64,000 bases of DNA. Origin: Paenibacillus xylanexedens (GTDB taxonomy: Bacteria > Bacillota > Bacilli > Paenibacillales > Paenibacillaceae). Made by a program: the position numbers and the translations under genes. Shown here in pieces: positions 51,759 through 61,758 of the stretch. A model generated the notes under the pieces. It was not told the origin of the DNA, did not search any database, and worked only from the letters and a program-made list of their open reading frames with translations. The stretch spans positions 62,001-126,000 of the forward strand of contig NZ_VEBF01000001.1 in NCBI RefSeq assembly GCF_007676705.1, read 5' to 3'. Numbering within the stretch: position 1 is the first letter of the stretch; each line of letters opens with the position of its first letter.

Positions 51759-54584
51759 CTAGACCTGAATAAACAACTGGCGAAGCTCCTCTTCTTCCAA
51801 GTGAGTAACTGGCTGGTACGCCGGACTCTGTACATAACGCTGGAAGCTGTATAACAACTGTCTTCCCTCCAGCGTAGTCATTAGGCTCTCCAGATTCAGA
51901 GCACCCATCAGGACTCTACCATTCCGCACCCGGCACTCCATCAACAATCCGAGCTTATGGTTCCGTTCAAAATTATCAATGGTCTGCACGATGGGTTGCA
52001 GATCTTTACTCAGCCCATCCAGAATGATCGATGACGACTCGGACACAATGCTCCACCACGGATAGGTCGAATGTTCTTCCGTGACAAAATCTTCAAAGGC
52101 CGGATGGTCCTGTTGGATTAACAAACCCATCGTGCCGACTGGAACTTCTCTTTTCATATTCTCTGATATGGAACGGAACATGGGATAAGACCAGAAATCA
52201 GTGCTATAGAAACCTTTGATAGATTGTGGAACATTCTCTGGTGTCGGGAAAAGTAAAATATCCTCTCCCTGCTCAAGCAGCTCCAGTGCATGCTCCGAGA
52301 GTTCGGTAAAAAGATTCAAACCGCTCAGATCCACTTCCTGTTGATTGGGGTAAATCCAGAGGTCATAAGACTTACGGATATCCGTGCCCGGAATGGACAA
52401 ACTCAGCTCCACTTTGGTCATATTGGAGACTTCAGGGATACGAATACTGAGACCCGTGATACTCACATAATGTTCTCCATGGAACGCTGGCAGGTCTGCT
52501 TTCCCTTCCACAAGGATGCGGCCTTCGATCTGCTCGTTTTTCAGTTCCCACTTCAATTGAAGTCCATCCAACGCTTGTCTCCGAAAATAACTTAGTTCAA
52601 TGCGCGCTTCGAACAATTCACCAGCCTGATAATTATATTTGGGGAACCTTGCCAACAACACCGCGTCTGAACAGAACGTTCTCCATTCCTCCGGCGTAAT
52701 CATGCCCTTGGAATCCATGAATGCGTCCAGTATGCCTACGAGCGCTGTTCCCTGACCACTGAAATCCTGGAGATCAAGCAGCTGGAAACCGGCTAGATGC
52801 TTCGAACGAAAAGCAGCTTCCAGTTCTTCCTTGTAACATTCGACAGCAAGTTTGCCAGAGGCTCTGAAATAGGACTCCGCCAGATGGCCCAGTCCCTTCG
52901 CTTCCAGACGTTCTCTAAATACTTCGAAGTTCTTGGCTTTGAGAGAACCCGTATACTTGTTGATCTCCTCGAAATTAGGAAACGTGGCGTACTGTCCAAT
53001 TTCATGCGAGATGATCGGTACATGTGAGACGAGTTGGTCACTACCGGCTTCGGCCTGTACCGTTTTGGAACCTGTGCCATACTGGATCTGAATCTCTTGA
53101 CCCTCCGCCTGGGCAAAAGAGTCAGCGTCACTTCCTTGTTCTGGTACAATGTTCGCATCATAATCCTTCAATGTGTTCGGTAAGTCGGTCTGTACGTGAC
53201 CAAGTGGCGCATCACACATGGCATATGAACCTCTGAACAACCGCTCTTTGGAGAAACGAACCCCGCAGAAGAATTCACTTTCCTCCAGAATGTCCGGCAC
53301 AAACTGAAAGTTATTAGAGCCTTCGGTGTACAGATGACGATGATCATATGCTTTGTATGCTTTCAGGATCGAATTCAGTCTGTCCTTGCTGCCCCACAGC
53401 TCATTCCCCATGGACATCATGACAAACGATGGATGATTACCAAAAGCTCTCAGCATTGCAAACCCCTCGCTAATCAAGTAATCCTGCTCTGCTTGATTGT
53501 GCCCCTCCGAGGATTCGTCTGTAATGGTTCCCCAGAACGGAAGCTCAGGCTCCATGTAGATGCCGAGCAGATCCGCTGCAATGAAAGCCGCCTCCGGAGG
53601 ACAACAGGTATGAAAACGATAGTGATTGATACCGTAGGACTTGGAGATGGCGAGAATGCGAATCCATTCATCCACATCTGTTGGCGCATATCCCGTAAGT
53701 GGGAAAATCAGGCCATCATGTTTACCTCGAAGAAAGGTTTTGCGACCATTAATGGTGAATTTGTCTCCAGCTGCCCGGAATTCCCGTAGGCCCGTCCTTA
53801 CTTCAGTGGAGTCCAACACTTCACCATTCTGATCTTGCAGATGAATGTGAAGTTGGTACACATTAGGTTCATCGTCACTCCATAACATGGCATCTTCGCC
53901 AATCTGGTACGTCAGCTGAATCTCCTGCGAATCCGGGATGAAGATCTGCTCCTCCGTCGTATGAACCGGATCTGCACTGACAGCAACAGCTGATACCACG
54001 ATTCGTACTTCTTGCAGGTCGCCGACAAGTGCTGCCTTGATCTCGAAAGATCGAGTCGCAAGATCGGGATAGACCTGAACATTATCCAGGAAAACACGCT
54101 CGAAAAACTGAAGTTCCATCTTCCCGGTAATCCCGTTCCAATTCGTCTGTGTATCCTCAGATGTAAGGTGCCCACCTTTGGTTGGATAATCGGTATTGTC
54201 CACTCGAATCGTGATCGTATGTGTCCCAGCGGTTAGCCCTGCTTCCATCTCGTAACGGTGAGGTGTATTCAGACTGTTTTGAGTCCCCCATTCCACCCCA
54301 TCAATCCAAAGCGTTGTAACGCGTGTCCGCTCCAGATGCAAGAAGCAACGTTTGCCAGCCAAGTGTTCAGGAATTTCAATCTCTCGTGAAAACCAGGCGT
54401 AACCTTCAAATAAATATTCATCCGTCAGTGCACCGATTAACACATGTTCATTTCTCTTGCCTTTGGCCGCATGAGATGTGGTATTGGGCAATGTAATGAT
54501 GTCTGAAAAATTCAGACCGTTCTCTACCTTATGTTCATCGAGTTGAAGTTTCCAGATACCTTCCAGATTTAATGCAGCTATCAT
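51759..54584 (-). CDS. Glycoside hydrolase family 2 protein, 941 aa
   Basis: N-terminal jelly-roll sugar-binding domain (GYAWFSREIEIPEHLAGKRCFLHLERTRVTTLWIDG), an immunoglobulin-like domain and a TIM barrel with FLRGKHDG, HYRFHTCCPPEAAF, the acid/base Glu in MMSMGNELWG and a likely nucleophile Glu in IISHEIGQY. The C-terminal 250 residues are an accessory domain. No signal peptide, so cytosolic exo-glycosidase; beta-galactosidase, glucuronidase or a rhamnogalacturonan-linked activity are all possible. AAAGGAG selects ATG 54584 over one 51 bases upstream. Monocistronic, outside the pectin locus. Confidence 0.88.
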   Translation of the reverse strand: MIAALNLEGIWKLQLDEHKVENGLNFSDIITLPNTTSHAAKGKRNEHVLIGALTDEYLFEGYAWFSREIEIPEHLAGKRCFLHLERTRVTTLWIDGVEWGTQNSLNTPHRYEMEAGLTAGTHTITIRVDNTDYPTKGGHLTSEDTQTNWNGITGKMELQFFERVFLDNVQVYPDLATRSFEIKAALVGDLQEVRIVVSAVAVSADPVHTTEEQIFIPDSQEIQLTYQIGEDAMLWSDDEPNVYQLHIHLQDQNGEVLDSTEVRTGLREFRAAGDKFTINGRKTFLRGKHDGLIFPLTGYAPTDVDEWIRILAISKSYGINHYRFHTCCPPEAAFIAADLLGIYMEPELPFWGTITDESSEGHNQAEQDYLISEGFAMLRAFGNHPSFVMMSMGNELWGSKDRLNSILKAYKAYDHRHLYTEGSNNFQFVPDILEESEFFCGVRFSKERLFRGSYAMCDAPLGHVQTDLPNTLKDYDANIVPEQGSDADSFAQAEGQEIQIQYGTGSKTVQAEAGSDQLVSHVPIISHEIGQYATFPNFEEINKYTGSLKAKNFEVFRERLEAKGLGHLAESYFRASGKLAVECYKEELEAAFRSKHLAGFQLLDLQDFSGQGTALVGILDAFMDSKGMITPEEWRTFCSDAVLLARFPKYNYQAGELFEARIELSYFRRQALDGLQLKWELKNEQIEGRILVEGKADLPAFHGEHYVSITGLSIRIPEVSNMTKVELSLSIPGTDIRKSYDLWIYPNQQEVDLSGLNLFTELSEHALELLEQGEDILLFPTPENVPQSIKGFYSTDFWSYPMFRSISENMKREVPVGTMGLLIQQDHPAFEDFVTEEHSTYPWWSIVSESSSIILDGLSKDLQPIVQTIDNFERNHKLGLLMECRVRNGRVLMGALNLESLMTTLEGRQLLYSFQRYVQSPAYQPVTHLEEEELRQLFIQV

Positions 54585-54710
54585 AATATTGTCTCCTTTT
54601 TGATTCATCGAATGGATTGAAGTAATCGCTTCCACATACGGAAACCGTTTTCGTAATCATACACGTATTATAAACTCGATTGGTGCCGACCGCATAGTTA
54701 ATTTAGAAAT

Positions 54711-54739
54711 AAAAAAGTCGCCAATCATGGCGACTTTTT
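54711..54739 (-). terminator. Terminator of the GTCGCC/GGCGAC family (copy 6)
   Basis: AAAAAAGTCGCC-AATCAT-GGCGACTTTTT, after the SDR gene at 54770. Confidence 0.85.
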
Positions 54740-54769
54740 ATAGTTTGATATCCTTTATCCTGATGACGT

Positions 54770-55564
54770 TTAGAAAATAGTCGGAACCATCCCCCCATCC
54801 ATACGGATCGGAGAGCCTCGAAAAGCTGATGCATACGGGCTGCATACAAAAGTCGCGAGTCTACCTATTTCACTTGGCTTGATGAATCGCTGTAATTCAG
54901 ACTGCGGCAGATTGCTCTTCATAAAATCATGCTCTTTTTCCTCGAAAGTCAGCGCCTCATCCGGATATATGCCCTCAATAATCTCACGTACATTTTCAGA
55001 CAATGTCGGTCCTGGCAGAATCGTATTAATCGTAACTTCTTTCCCGGCTGTCAGTTTGGACAGACTTTTGGATAATGACAGCAACATTGATTTGGTCATG
55101 CAATACTGTGGCATCTGGCCTGAGGGCATAAGCGCTTCTTCACTTGCTATGAAAATAATGCGCCCGTCATTTATATTGATCATTTTAGGTAAGTAAAATT
55201 GAGACAAGCTATTGGCCGCCAGAACATTGGTACGGAAATATCTCTCCCACACTTCATCATTCACATCTTCATAACTCATGATCTCATATATGCCCATGCT
55301 ATTAATTAAAATATCAACCTCGGGGAATTTCTCGAATAAAGCTTGTCTTTGCGCCAGATCCACAAGATCAGCCGTGGCCTTTTGCGGAGAGGTCTCCGGA
55401 AAATTGGACTTGATTTCACGAACTGTTCGTTCTACCTCTTCATCATTGCGTCCATTAATCAGAACGTGAACACCTTCTCGGGCGAGTTCCATGGCAATCG
55501 CTTTGCCGATCCCTTTTGTTGATCCTGTAACTAAGGCTGTTTTCTCTTTTAGTCCCATATCCAT
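54770..55564 (-). CDS. Short-chain dehydrogenase/reductase, 264 aa
   Basis: Classical SDR: TGSTKGIGKAI cofactor motif, NSMG (usual NNAG is altered to NSMG), a Ser in IASEEALMPSG, catalytic YCMTK and a C-terminal RGSPIRMDGGMVPTIF. Substrate unknown. ATG 55564 follows GAAGGAG by nine bases. The AraC-type gene 130 bases upstream on the same strand is its probable activator, a common pairing for alcohol or ketone metabolism. Confidence 0.87.
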   Translation of the reverse strand: MDMGLKEKTALVTGSTKGIGKAIAMELAREGVHVLINGRNDEEVERTVREIKSNFPETSPQKATADLVDLAQRQALFEKFPEVDILINSMGIYEIMSYEDVNDEVWERYFRTNVLAANSLSQFYLPKMININDGRIIFIASEEALMPSGQMPQYCMTKSMLLSLSKSLSKLTAGKEVTINTILPGPTLSENVREIIEGIYPDEALTFEEKEHDFMKSNLPQSELQRFIKPSEIGRLATFVCSPYASAFRGSPIRMDGGMVPTIF

Positions 55565-55694
55565 CCTGCATTTCTCCTTCTTCATTACAACTATCCGGCA
55601 GGCGCTTCTTAGAAATTGCCAATAGGTTCATGCACCGGATAGGTATAATATTACGCAGTCAGCGCGGCCTAGTAACTAGCACATTGCGCCAGAA

Positions 55695-56699
55695 TTATTG
55701 CCTGACACGCCAATTCGAAGGTGTATCCCCTTCCCAGTTCCGGAACGCACGATAGAACGAATTTTGATCTTCATAGCCCACCAGGAATGCCACTTCTTTG
55801 ATATCAAGCGAAGGATCAGCCAGATACGCCCGGGCCTGTTCATGTCTGGCTTCAGTCAATAACTGTTTGAAGTTTGTGTTCTCCTCAGTCAGTCGTCGCT
55901 GCAAGGTACGATCACTCATGCGAAGCTCTTTGGCAACAGTTTGGATATCAAGGCGCTTGCCTGTAAGGCTGCGTTTCATAATCCATTTCACCAGATCAGT
56001 AACGGAACGACTGCCCTGCCTTTCATCCATTGACCGATCCAGCACTGGGGTCAGAATCTCAATTAACTCTTCATTATATGAGAGAAAAGGAAGACTCAAA
56101 TCTTTTCGCTCTAGCGTCAGCCGATTATATGCTTTACCCGTCTCCACTCGACAGCCGAAATAGGCTTCAAGCATGTCTACGTTACCCATGGGATGTGAGA
56201 ATTCAACCAGATTTGCATTCAAGGGCTGGCCCGTTCCCCGACGTCCGAGTTCGAGTAGAAAAGCCAGGGTAACGCCTACCAAAAGTGGAGGACCTTGTTG
56301 ATCCTTATGTAACCATTCGAGTTCAATGAACCATTCCTCGCCTGCTTCGTTAATCTGCAAGCTCTCGGGAGGACACATTTGCTTGTAACGGACCATTCGA
56401 TTTAACGCATCGCGATAATCACGTGCATGGTACATCGCCAGAACAGGCGGAGGGTACTTCGATATTTCATATCCCGTTGCAAGTTTGATGATACCCTCGG
56501 CCGTGTCTCCAATGAGATCAGAGTAAGCCTGCCAGATCGCAAAATAATGAGCTTGATTCACTACAGGTTTATTTATTGTCTCAAGAGACAGTTGTGCCGT
56601 CCGAGCTACGTCGTCCGTACTAATCCCTAATTGATGTAACCCAGCCCAAAAGCCTGGATGAACTTTAATTCGATCATTCGGTTGAGATTTCATGCCCAT
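55695..56699 (-). CDS. AraC-family regulator with Arabinose_bd-type N-terminal domain, 334 aa
   Basis: N-terminal domain of the OruR/ArgR-like Arabinose_bd type (GLHQLGISTDDVARTAQLSLETI, FEEWFIELEW-like centre) and a C-terminal double helix-turn-helix (LDIQTVAKELRMSDRTLQRRLTEENTNF and LDIKEVAFLVGYEDQNSFYRAFRNWEGDTPSNWR). The ligand domain type is more common in Proteobacteria and Actinobacteria than in Bacillales, which may hint at transfer together with the SDR. ATG at 56699 follows AAGGAG. Confidence 0.87.
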   Translation of the reverse strand: MGMKSQPNDRIKVHPGFWAGLHQLGISTDDVARTAQLSLETINKPVVNQAHYFAIWQAYSDLIGDTAEGIIKLATGYEISKYPPPVLAMYHARDYRDALNRMVRYKQMCPPESLQINEAGEEWFIELEWLHKDQQGPPLLVGVTLAFLLELGRRGTGQPLNANLVEFSHPMGNVDMLEAYFGCRVETGKAYNRLTLERKDLSLPFLSYNEELIEILTPVLDRSMDERQGSRSVTDLVKWIMKRSLTGKRLDIQTVAKELRMSDRTLQRRLTEENTNFKQLLTEARHEQARAYLADPSLDIKEVAFLVGYEDQNSFYRAFRNWEGDTPSNWRVRQ

Positions 56700-56848
56700 A
56701 AGCTCCTTCAGCTTGTTCCATTTTCATTATGCTATCTAATTATAGAACAGATGTACCTATTCTTGAATCTTACCTCAGCGAGCCAATCCACGTCACAATA
56801 AAAAAAAGAAGAAATCCTTGCTTTCCAGCATGAACCTCTTCAGCTCTT

Positions 56849-59023
56849 CTACAAATCTTTAACCGTTTCAACCGTATATTGCGGCAGAGGATTGCCAGGT
56901 AGGGCCAATTTGGTGATTGCAACAAGTTGTTTATCAGACATCAATAGATTTATGATTGTTCCTTTGGTCCTTAGTGTACCCGTCACTTTAAGTGTTTCTG
57001 TATCATACTGTTTAATCTCTCGCTCTTTTCCTGTGAAAAAGATATCCTTATGCGCTGAATGAACAGCCACATAGTCAAACGAATCGATTGCAGTCACATA
57101 TTGCATATTACTTGCAGAGTTATTGGTAGCGGACAAAACCGTACCGGCTCCGTTTAATACATACTTTCCATCCGGTGTAATGCCAATAACCGTCGATAAC
57201 TTGTATTCACCGTGATACGGGGAATCTTGGTTACTCGTAAACTTACCATCCATTAACCGAAACATCTCAATGTCTCTTGGCGAAGTGTCTGAGTCAACAG
57301 CATAGATCCGATCTTCCGATGGATGCAAGACCAAGTTACTGCCTTCACGAATGGTTGCACTGGAGATTTCCTCCTTCGTCGCTCGGTCATAACTAATGAT
57401 AGATGTCCATTGCCCGGAGCCGGAAGTAACGTAGACATGACCCGAATGGTCTAACGAAATTTCATATGGATCGATGCGGGTATTCCACTGATCTTTGACT
57501 TTAAGTGTATCAGCGTCAAGTATAACAACCTGTCCTCCCTGCTGATCTTCGAATCGGTACGGACTGTAATCAGCATTGCTGAAGATGACATAGATCTCAC
57601 CATTTACATATTGAAGCTTTCTCGGAGGAGTTTTGAATGCTGAGGACTCTACCACTACCTTATTGTCGGAGAATCGATAAGCAAAGATCGTAGATTTATT
57701 TTCATCGATTGCAAAGATAACGGATTGATCCGGACCTAGTACGGTTTCCCGTACTGTTCGACCCAAAAGATGAACACTTGGACTGGCAGTCTGTGACTCA
57801 TCTACAGTTGGATCTTGCTCTGTCGGTGCTGTTTCCCTGAATTGATCTTGGTTAAGCACAGGAATGGACGAAAAAGATAACGCTGTGTATTTCTTGATCC
57901 AACTGGATGCATAATCAATCGGAATAGCAAAGTTCAAATCCCCTTTCTCTATCCCCATTGTATTCACCCCAATGACTTCACCTTTCATATTGAGCAGCGG
58001 GCCCCCGGAACTGCCGTTGGTAATGGAAGCCGTTGTCTGTATAAGTTTGTCACTGCCGTAATTTCGAATACCGCTGATAATACCTGTCGAAATGGTGTTC
58101 TGAAATCCTTCAGGATTGCCTATGGCTACGACAGACTGTCCCACAGTGATTTTAGTCGTTAGTCCAATGTGAAGTGGAGGAATATTCGTACGCATTGATG
58201 TTTTGACTAAGGCCAAATCCAGATTCTCATCCGCTGCAATGACGCCTTGCACTTCATAATATTGGTCCTGACTCGTTTGGATCATATAACTGCTGGAATC
58301 GGCAATGACGTGATAATTGGTTAAAAATAAACCGTATCCTATGGATATGGCACTACCGAATCCGAGATAGTTGTCTTCCTTGTCATACGACTCCAACATG
58401 ACTACACTTTGCTCCAGACGGGCAACTTGTTCCGTATTCAATGGTTTACCCGTGTATGGATCTTTCTGATACGGAGCAAGTACAAATTTCAAGTAATCTA
58501 CAATCTCTCGATCCCGTTTTGCATTAAGAATCGTGTTATTGCTTATGACGATAATGCCTCGGTCAAAAAATACCTTTTTGCCGAACGCTTCGCTTACAGC
58601 CCTTACCGGGATGAACAATCTGCCTTCCTTGTATTGTGCCGGAGCATCCAAAGCGAAAGATTTGCCATTAATGAACATCTTGCCGCTACCTAATGTTACT
58701 TTAATGGATTTACCTGAGGATTTAATAGAAGCTGTGGACGTTGTCGAGTCCCATGCCACTTGTGCTCCCAGACTCTCACTTATGAAGCGAAGAGGCAGAA
58801 GTGTTCGGTTATTTTTAACAAGCGGAACGATATTAAAATTGGTTTGGTCAATCAGGGTGTCCGTATTATCAACGACCGCGTTTGGGCTGCCGAGAGAAAG
58901 AATAATAGCACCTTGGAATGTGGCGTTAAAGTCAAACGAATCTTCTTCAGCGTAGCCTCTAACTGGTGTACATGATAATCCCAATATAATCGTTACCATT
59001 AAAATAAGAGTGCGTTTCATCAT
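56849..59023 (-). CDS. Secreted three-module protein: copper-amine-oxidase-N-like domains, trypsin-like protease, C-terminal propeller, 724 aa
   Basis: Signal peptide ending near GYA-EE. Residues about 60-165 carry the stalk-domain pattern RTLLPLRFISESLGAQVAWDS and RLFIPVRAVSEAFGKKVFFD (Cu_amine_oxidN1), a wall-associated module frequent in Paenibacillus. Residues about 200-385 are an HtrA/trypsin-like protease with an intact triad: H238 (TNYHVI), D269 (NLDLAL), S339 (GSSGGP). Residues about 430-724 form a propeller of YVTN-like blades. No PDZ domain. Monocistronic. Probably processes proteins at the cell surface, with the propeller as substrate or partner platform. Confidence 0.85.
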   Translation of the reverse strand: MMKRTLILMVTIILGLSCTPVRGYAEEDSFDFNATFQGAIILSLGSPNAVVDNTDTLIDQTNFNIVPLVKNNRTLLPLRFISESLGAQVAWDSTTSTASIKSSGKSIKVTLGSGKMFINGKSFALDAPAQYKEGRLFIPVRAVSEAFGKKVFFDRGIIVISNNTILNAKRDREIVDYLKFVLAPYQKDPYTGKPLNTEQVARLEQSVVMLESYDKEDNYLGFGSAISIGYGLFLTNYHVIADSSSYMIQTSQDQYYEVQGVIAADENLDLALVKTSMRTNIPPLHIGLTTKITVGQSVVAIGNPEGFQNTISTGIISGIRNYGSDKLIQTTASITNGSSGGPLLNMKGEVIGVNTMGIEKGDLNFAIPIDYASSWIKKYTALSFSSIPVLNQDQFRETAPTEQDPTVDESQTASPSVHLLGRTVRETVLGPDQSVIFAIDENKSTIFAYRFSDNKVVVESSAFKTPPRKLQYVNGEIYVIFSNADYSPYRFEDQQGGQVVILDADTLKVKDQWNTRIDPYEISLDHSGHVYVTSGSGQWTSIISYDRATKEEISSATIREGSNLVLHPSEDRIYAVDSDTSPRDIEMFRLMDGKFTSNQDSPYHGEYKLSTVIGITPDGKYVLNGAGTVLSATNNSASNMQYVTAIDSFDYVAVHSAHKDIFFTGKEREIKQYDTETLKVTGTLRTKGTIINLLMSDKQLVAITKLALPGNPLPQYTVETVKDL

Positions 59024-59159
59024 TTTCTTGCTGTCTCCTCGTGATGTCAGATGATGGGCTGTTCTGTTGCCTTTGACAGTTTACATTAATTCCACCTATA
59101 CTTCCTCTGGTATTATATTGTTTTAATTTACATATATAGGTTTTACCCATCCGCAATGC

Positions 59160-59196
59160 AAAAACACGACTGACCGTATATGGTCAATCGTGTCTA
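59160..59196 (-). terminator. Terminator after the lipase gene
   Basis: Minus strand ACACGATTGACC-ATATAC-GGTCAGTCGTGTTTTTG. Confidence 0.8.
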
Positions 59197-59246
59197 ATAC
59201 ACTCCATGTTGAAAAGAATGCGCACTCTTAAGATTCCCTACCCAGC

Positions 59247-59852
59247 CTATTCGTTCAACGCGGTTTTGATCAAAGCGTTTACCCGTGAATTAAACAAGAG
59301 GCCGATATGAGATACGAGGGATACCGAAATGTTGTTCGCCCCGTTCAACCGGGAAAGTGTCGGGGACACAATCGTATCGCTGGTGGAATAGATCGAAGTT
59401 ACCTTAATTCCACTCGGAGCTGTAGTTGTCGTCAATCGATTAGCCCCACCAAGGGTTATCAATTTGTCCACTTTGGAAGCGCCACCACGGTTAAGTATGT
59501 AATACAGACTGTTGGCTCCACCCATGCTATGAGCTACAATGTTAACTTTTGTGTGACCCGTTTCGCGCAGAACATCATCTACGAAACGACTGATCGCCGC
59601 AGAATTCAACAGCTGGTTTCCCTGTTTGCTAGGGAGATCAATCGCGAATAGTTCGTCTCTCGTCCACCCTTGACTGCGCAAATAACTCTCAATCGCTGTA
59701 AAATTGCTATCAGAACCGGTCAATCCATGTACCAATACAATGGGTGTACGTGCTGTTGCTGCAGAAGCCTTTGAACTTGAGCCTATCCCAGGTACCGATA
59801 AGGCAAGGATCATGCTCATGAATACGATAAGTAATAATTTAGTCTTTTTCAC
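59247..59852 (-). CDS. lipA: Secreted LipA-type lipase, minimal alpha/beta hydrolase, 201 aa
   Basis: Close in pattern to B. subtilis LipA. Signal peptide ends near KASA-AT; the oxyanion region is PIVLVHGLTG, the nucleophile elbow is AHSMGG (Ala replaces the usual first Gly, as in LipA), the acid is in STSDTIV and the His in VSHIGLL. Mature length about 175 matches the lidless lipases. Secreted, hydrolyses short to medium triglycerides and esters. GTG at 59852 follows AGGAGGG; the upstream ATG at 59888 precedes that site. Confidence 0.92.
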   Translation of the reverse strand: MKKTKLLLIVFMSMILALSVPGIGSSSKASAATARTPIVLVHGLTGSDSNFTAIESYLRSQGWTRDELFAIDLPSKQGNQLLNSAAISRFVDDVLRETGHTKVNIVAHSMGGANSLYYILNRGGASKVDKLITLGGANRLTTTTAPSGIKVTSIYSTSDTIVSPTLSRLNGANNISVSLVSHIGLLFNSRVNALIKTALNE

Positions 59853-60005
59853 TTGTTTCACCCTCCTGTAAATTGATTTATATTCCATATATTACAAGCT
59901 AACATATGGAATATAAATGAATCTTTGGTCTCATTTTTACAGGAATATCCAAGGAAACTATGACTAACTTGATACGTTTTATCGAAGTCCGGTTCTCTAC
60001 TCCTG

Positions 60006-60314
60006 TTATCCTTCAACGATATCTGCACGCAGATCTGTTGCAATTTCAATCATTTTGGGTACAATAGCTTCGTTAGAAATAGCCACATAGACATCTCCCA
60101 TGTACAAACGAAAGGCGATCTGTGTACCTTCAAGGTCCCACATAAAAAAGTCCCCATCGATGGACATGGTGCTCTCAGCTCCGACAATGTTAAGAACTGT
60201 TGAATACGTAAAATCGGGTTTGGATGCAAAGTAGAGTTTGCACTCTTCCAAAGAGATAGATTGCTCCGCATTGTTTTCTTGCATGGATCGGGTAATTCGA
60301 AAACGCTGATTCAT
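60006..60314 (-). CDS. Hypothetical protein, 102 aa
   Basis: Soluble, no signal peptide. Beta-rich pattern with FMWDLEGTQIAFRLYMGDVYVAISNEAIVPKMIEIATDL; I do not recognise the family. TTGGAGG ten bases before ATG 60314 makes it a credible gene. It lies between the lipase gene and the divergent histidine kinase gene, without obvious functional connection. Confidence 0.65.
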   Translation of the reverse strand: MNQRFRITRSMQENNAEQSISLEECKLYFASKPDFTYSTVLNIVGAESTMSIDGDFFMWDLEGTQIAFRLYMGDVYVAISNEAIVPKMIEIATDLRADIVEG

Positions 60315-60481
60315 TGCTATGCCTCCAACATTTTATTAATATATACATGTTCCACAGCATTATATTTTCTCATTTCCGTCTTCCACTGTCAAAACCATGT
60401 ATGCCCTATTCTATGTATTCATATATACTGGTACATACAAATACATAACGAATCTTTACCATCAGGAGGCGTCAAATCAAT

Positions 60482-61714
60482 ATGTTGAAAACAGAATTCA
60501 TTGATGTATTATCCATTGTCTCACATAAATTATATGATTCGGCTGCTAATGTAATGGATACGGCAAGCAGACTCATTCCTGCAAATACGTTTTGTATAGC
60601 CCAATTGGATCATCTATCAACCAAAGTTCTCAATGTATATAATCGTGAAAAACTAATATTAGGTGAAGGGCTAGTCGTTGACAACGCCGAGTCGTACTGT
60701 GCGCTTGTGACTGAACATACCCAAGGCCCGTTAGTAATCAATAATAATCTAACTCACCCATTAACCAGACATATGGACGCAACCGAATTCGTAGGTGGTT
60801 GTTCATTTGTCGGTGTTCCCATACATGATGAGAATGGAGAAATTTATGGCTCCCTCTGCTCATTTGATCAGGATTTCTATTCCTACCAACAGAAGGATAT
60901 AGATTTGCTGCTCTCCTTGTCTTCCTTTTTCACGGGTCTGCTAGAGATGGAAACGACCTTGCAGCAGTTAAAACGTGCGGAAGAAACTACTGCGAAAATG
61001 CTGGAAGAGAAGAAAAATCTGCTTGCCATCCTCAGCCACGAAATCCGAACCCCAATGAATGGTGTTCTTGCCATGGCAAACCTGTTGCAATCTACTACAC
61101 TCAATGAGGATCAATCATTGTATGTTAATGTCATTGAGGAAAGCGGCACCAGTCTTCTATCCATGATGGATCAAATTCTCGATTATTCCAAAATGGAAGC
61201 CGGCGCGATTTCTTTGGAAATCAGTCCATATAGTGTCACTAAAACAGTTGACCATGTATTACAGTTGTTTTCTTCTCAAGCTAAGAAAAATGGAACCAAG
61301 TTATATGCTGAATACCATATTAATGATCATCTAATGCTTTTAGGCGATCAGCAAAAAGTCCGTCAGATTCTAATCAACCTCGTTGGAAATGCTCTTAAAT
61401 TCACTGAAAAAGGGGAAGTTTGTATCTCCACTCAGGTATCTGCTGGTTCAGAAGGCACCCTGCATGTATCCTACGAGATAAGGGATACGGGCATCGGCAT
61501 CCCGCAGGATCGTCAGGATCTGTTGTTCAAATCCTATTCGCAAATTCATGGAGATTCTGGAAAGTATGGGGGAGCAGGACTGGGTCTGTCCATCTGTAAA
61601 CAACTCGCTGAATTAATGGGTGGCGTGGTGTGGCTTAAAGAAACCAGTCACTTGGGCAGTCGATTCGTTTTTAATATTTCCAGCCCTGCACCTAATGTCC
61701 ATACGCATATCTAA
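60482..61714 (+). CDS. GAF-domain histidine kinase without receiver domain, 410 aa
   Basis: N-terminal GAF domain (about 15-155; AESYCALVTEHTQGPLVINNN, CSFVGVPIHDENGEIYGSLCSFDQ), a linker helix, then HisKA with phospho-acceptor H186 (LAILSHEIRTPMNG) and HATPase (NLVGNALKFT, DTGIGIP, GAGLGLSICKQL). No membrane segment, so cytosolic. No response regulator gene is adjacent. ATG 60482 follows AGGAGG. In spore formers such soluble GAF kinases may feed a phosphorelay; the partner here is unknown. Confidence 0.9.
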   Translation: MLKTEFIDVLSIVSHKLYDSAANVMDTASRLIPANTFCIAQLDHLSTKVLNVYNREKLILGEGLVVDNAESYCALVTEHTQGPLVINNNLTHPLTRHMDATEFVGGCSFVGVPIHDENGEIYGSLCSFDQDFYSYQQKDIDLLLSLSSFFTGLLEMETTLQQLKRAEETTAKMLEEKKNLLAILSHEIRTPMNGVLAMANLLQSTTLNEDQSLYVNVIEESGTSLLSMMDQILDYSKMEAGAISLEISPYSVTKTVDHVLQLFSSQAKKNGTKLYAEYHINDHLMLLGDQQKVRQILINLVGNALKFTEKGEVCISTQVSAGSEGTLHVSYEIRDTGIGIPQDRQDLLFKSYSQIHGDSGKYGGAGLGLSICKQLAELMGGVVWLKETSHLGSRFVFNISSPAPNVHTHI

Positions 61715-61758
61715 TCGATGAATATATTATTCTATCTGAAGGATAGGAGGTATATACG

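Noticed and set aside
56797..56848. Terminator after the three-module protease gene
   Set aside because: There is a T run on the minus strand, but only a weak five-base stem (GAAGA/TCTTC), not enough to call.
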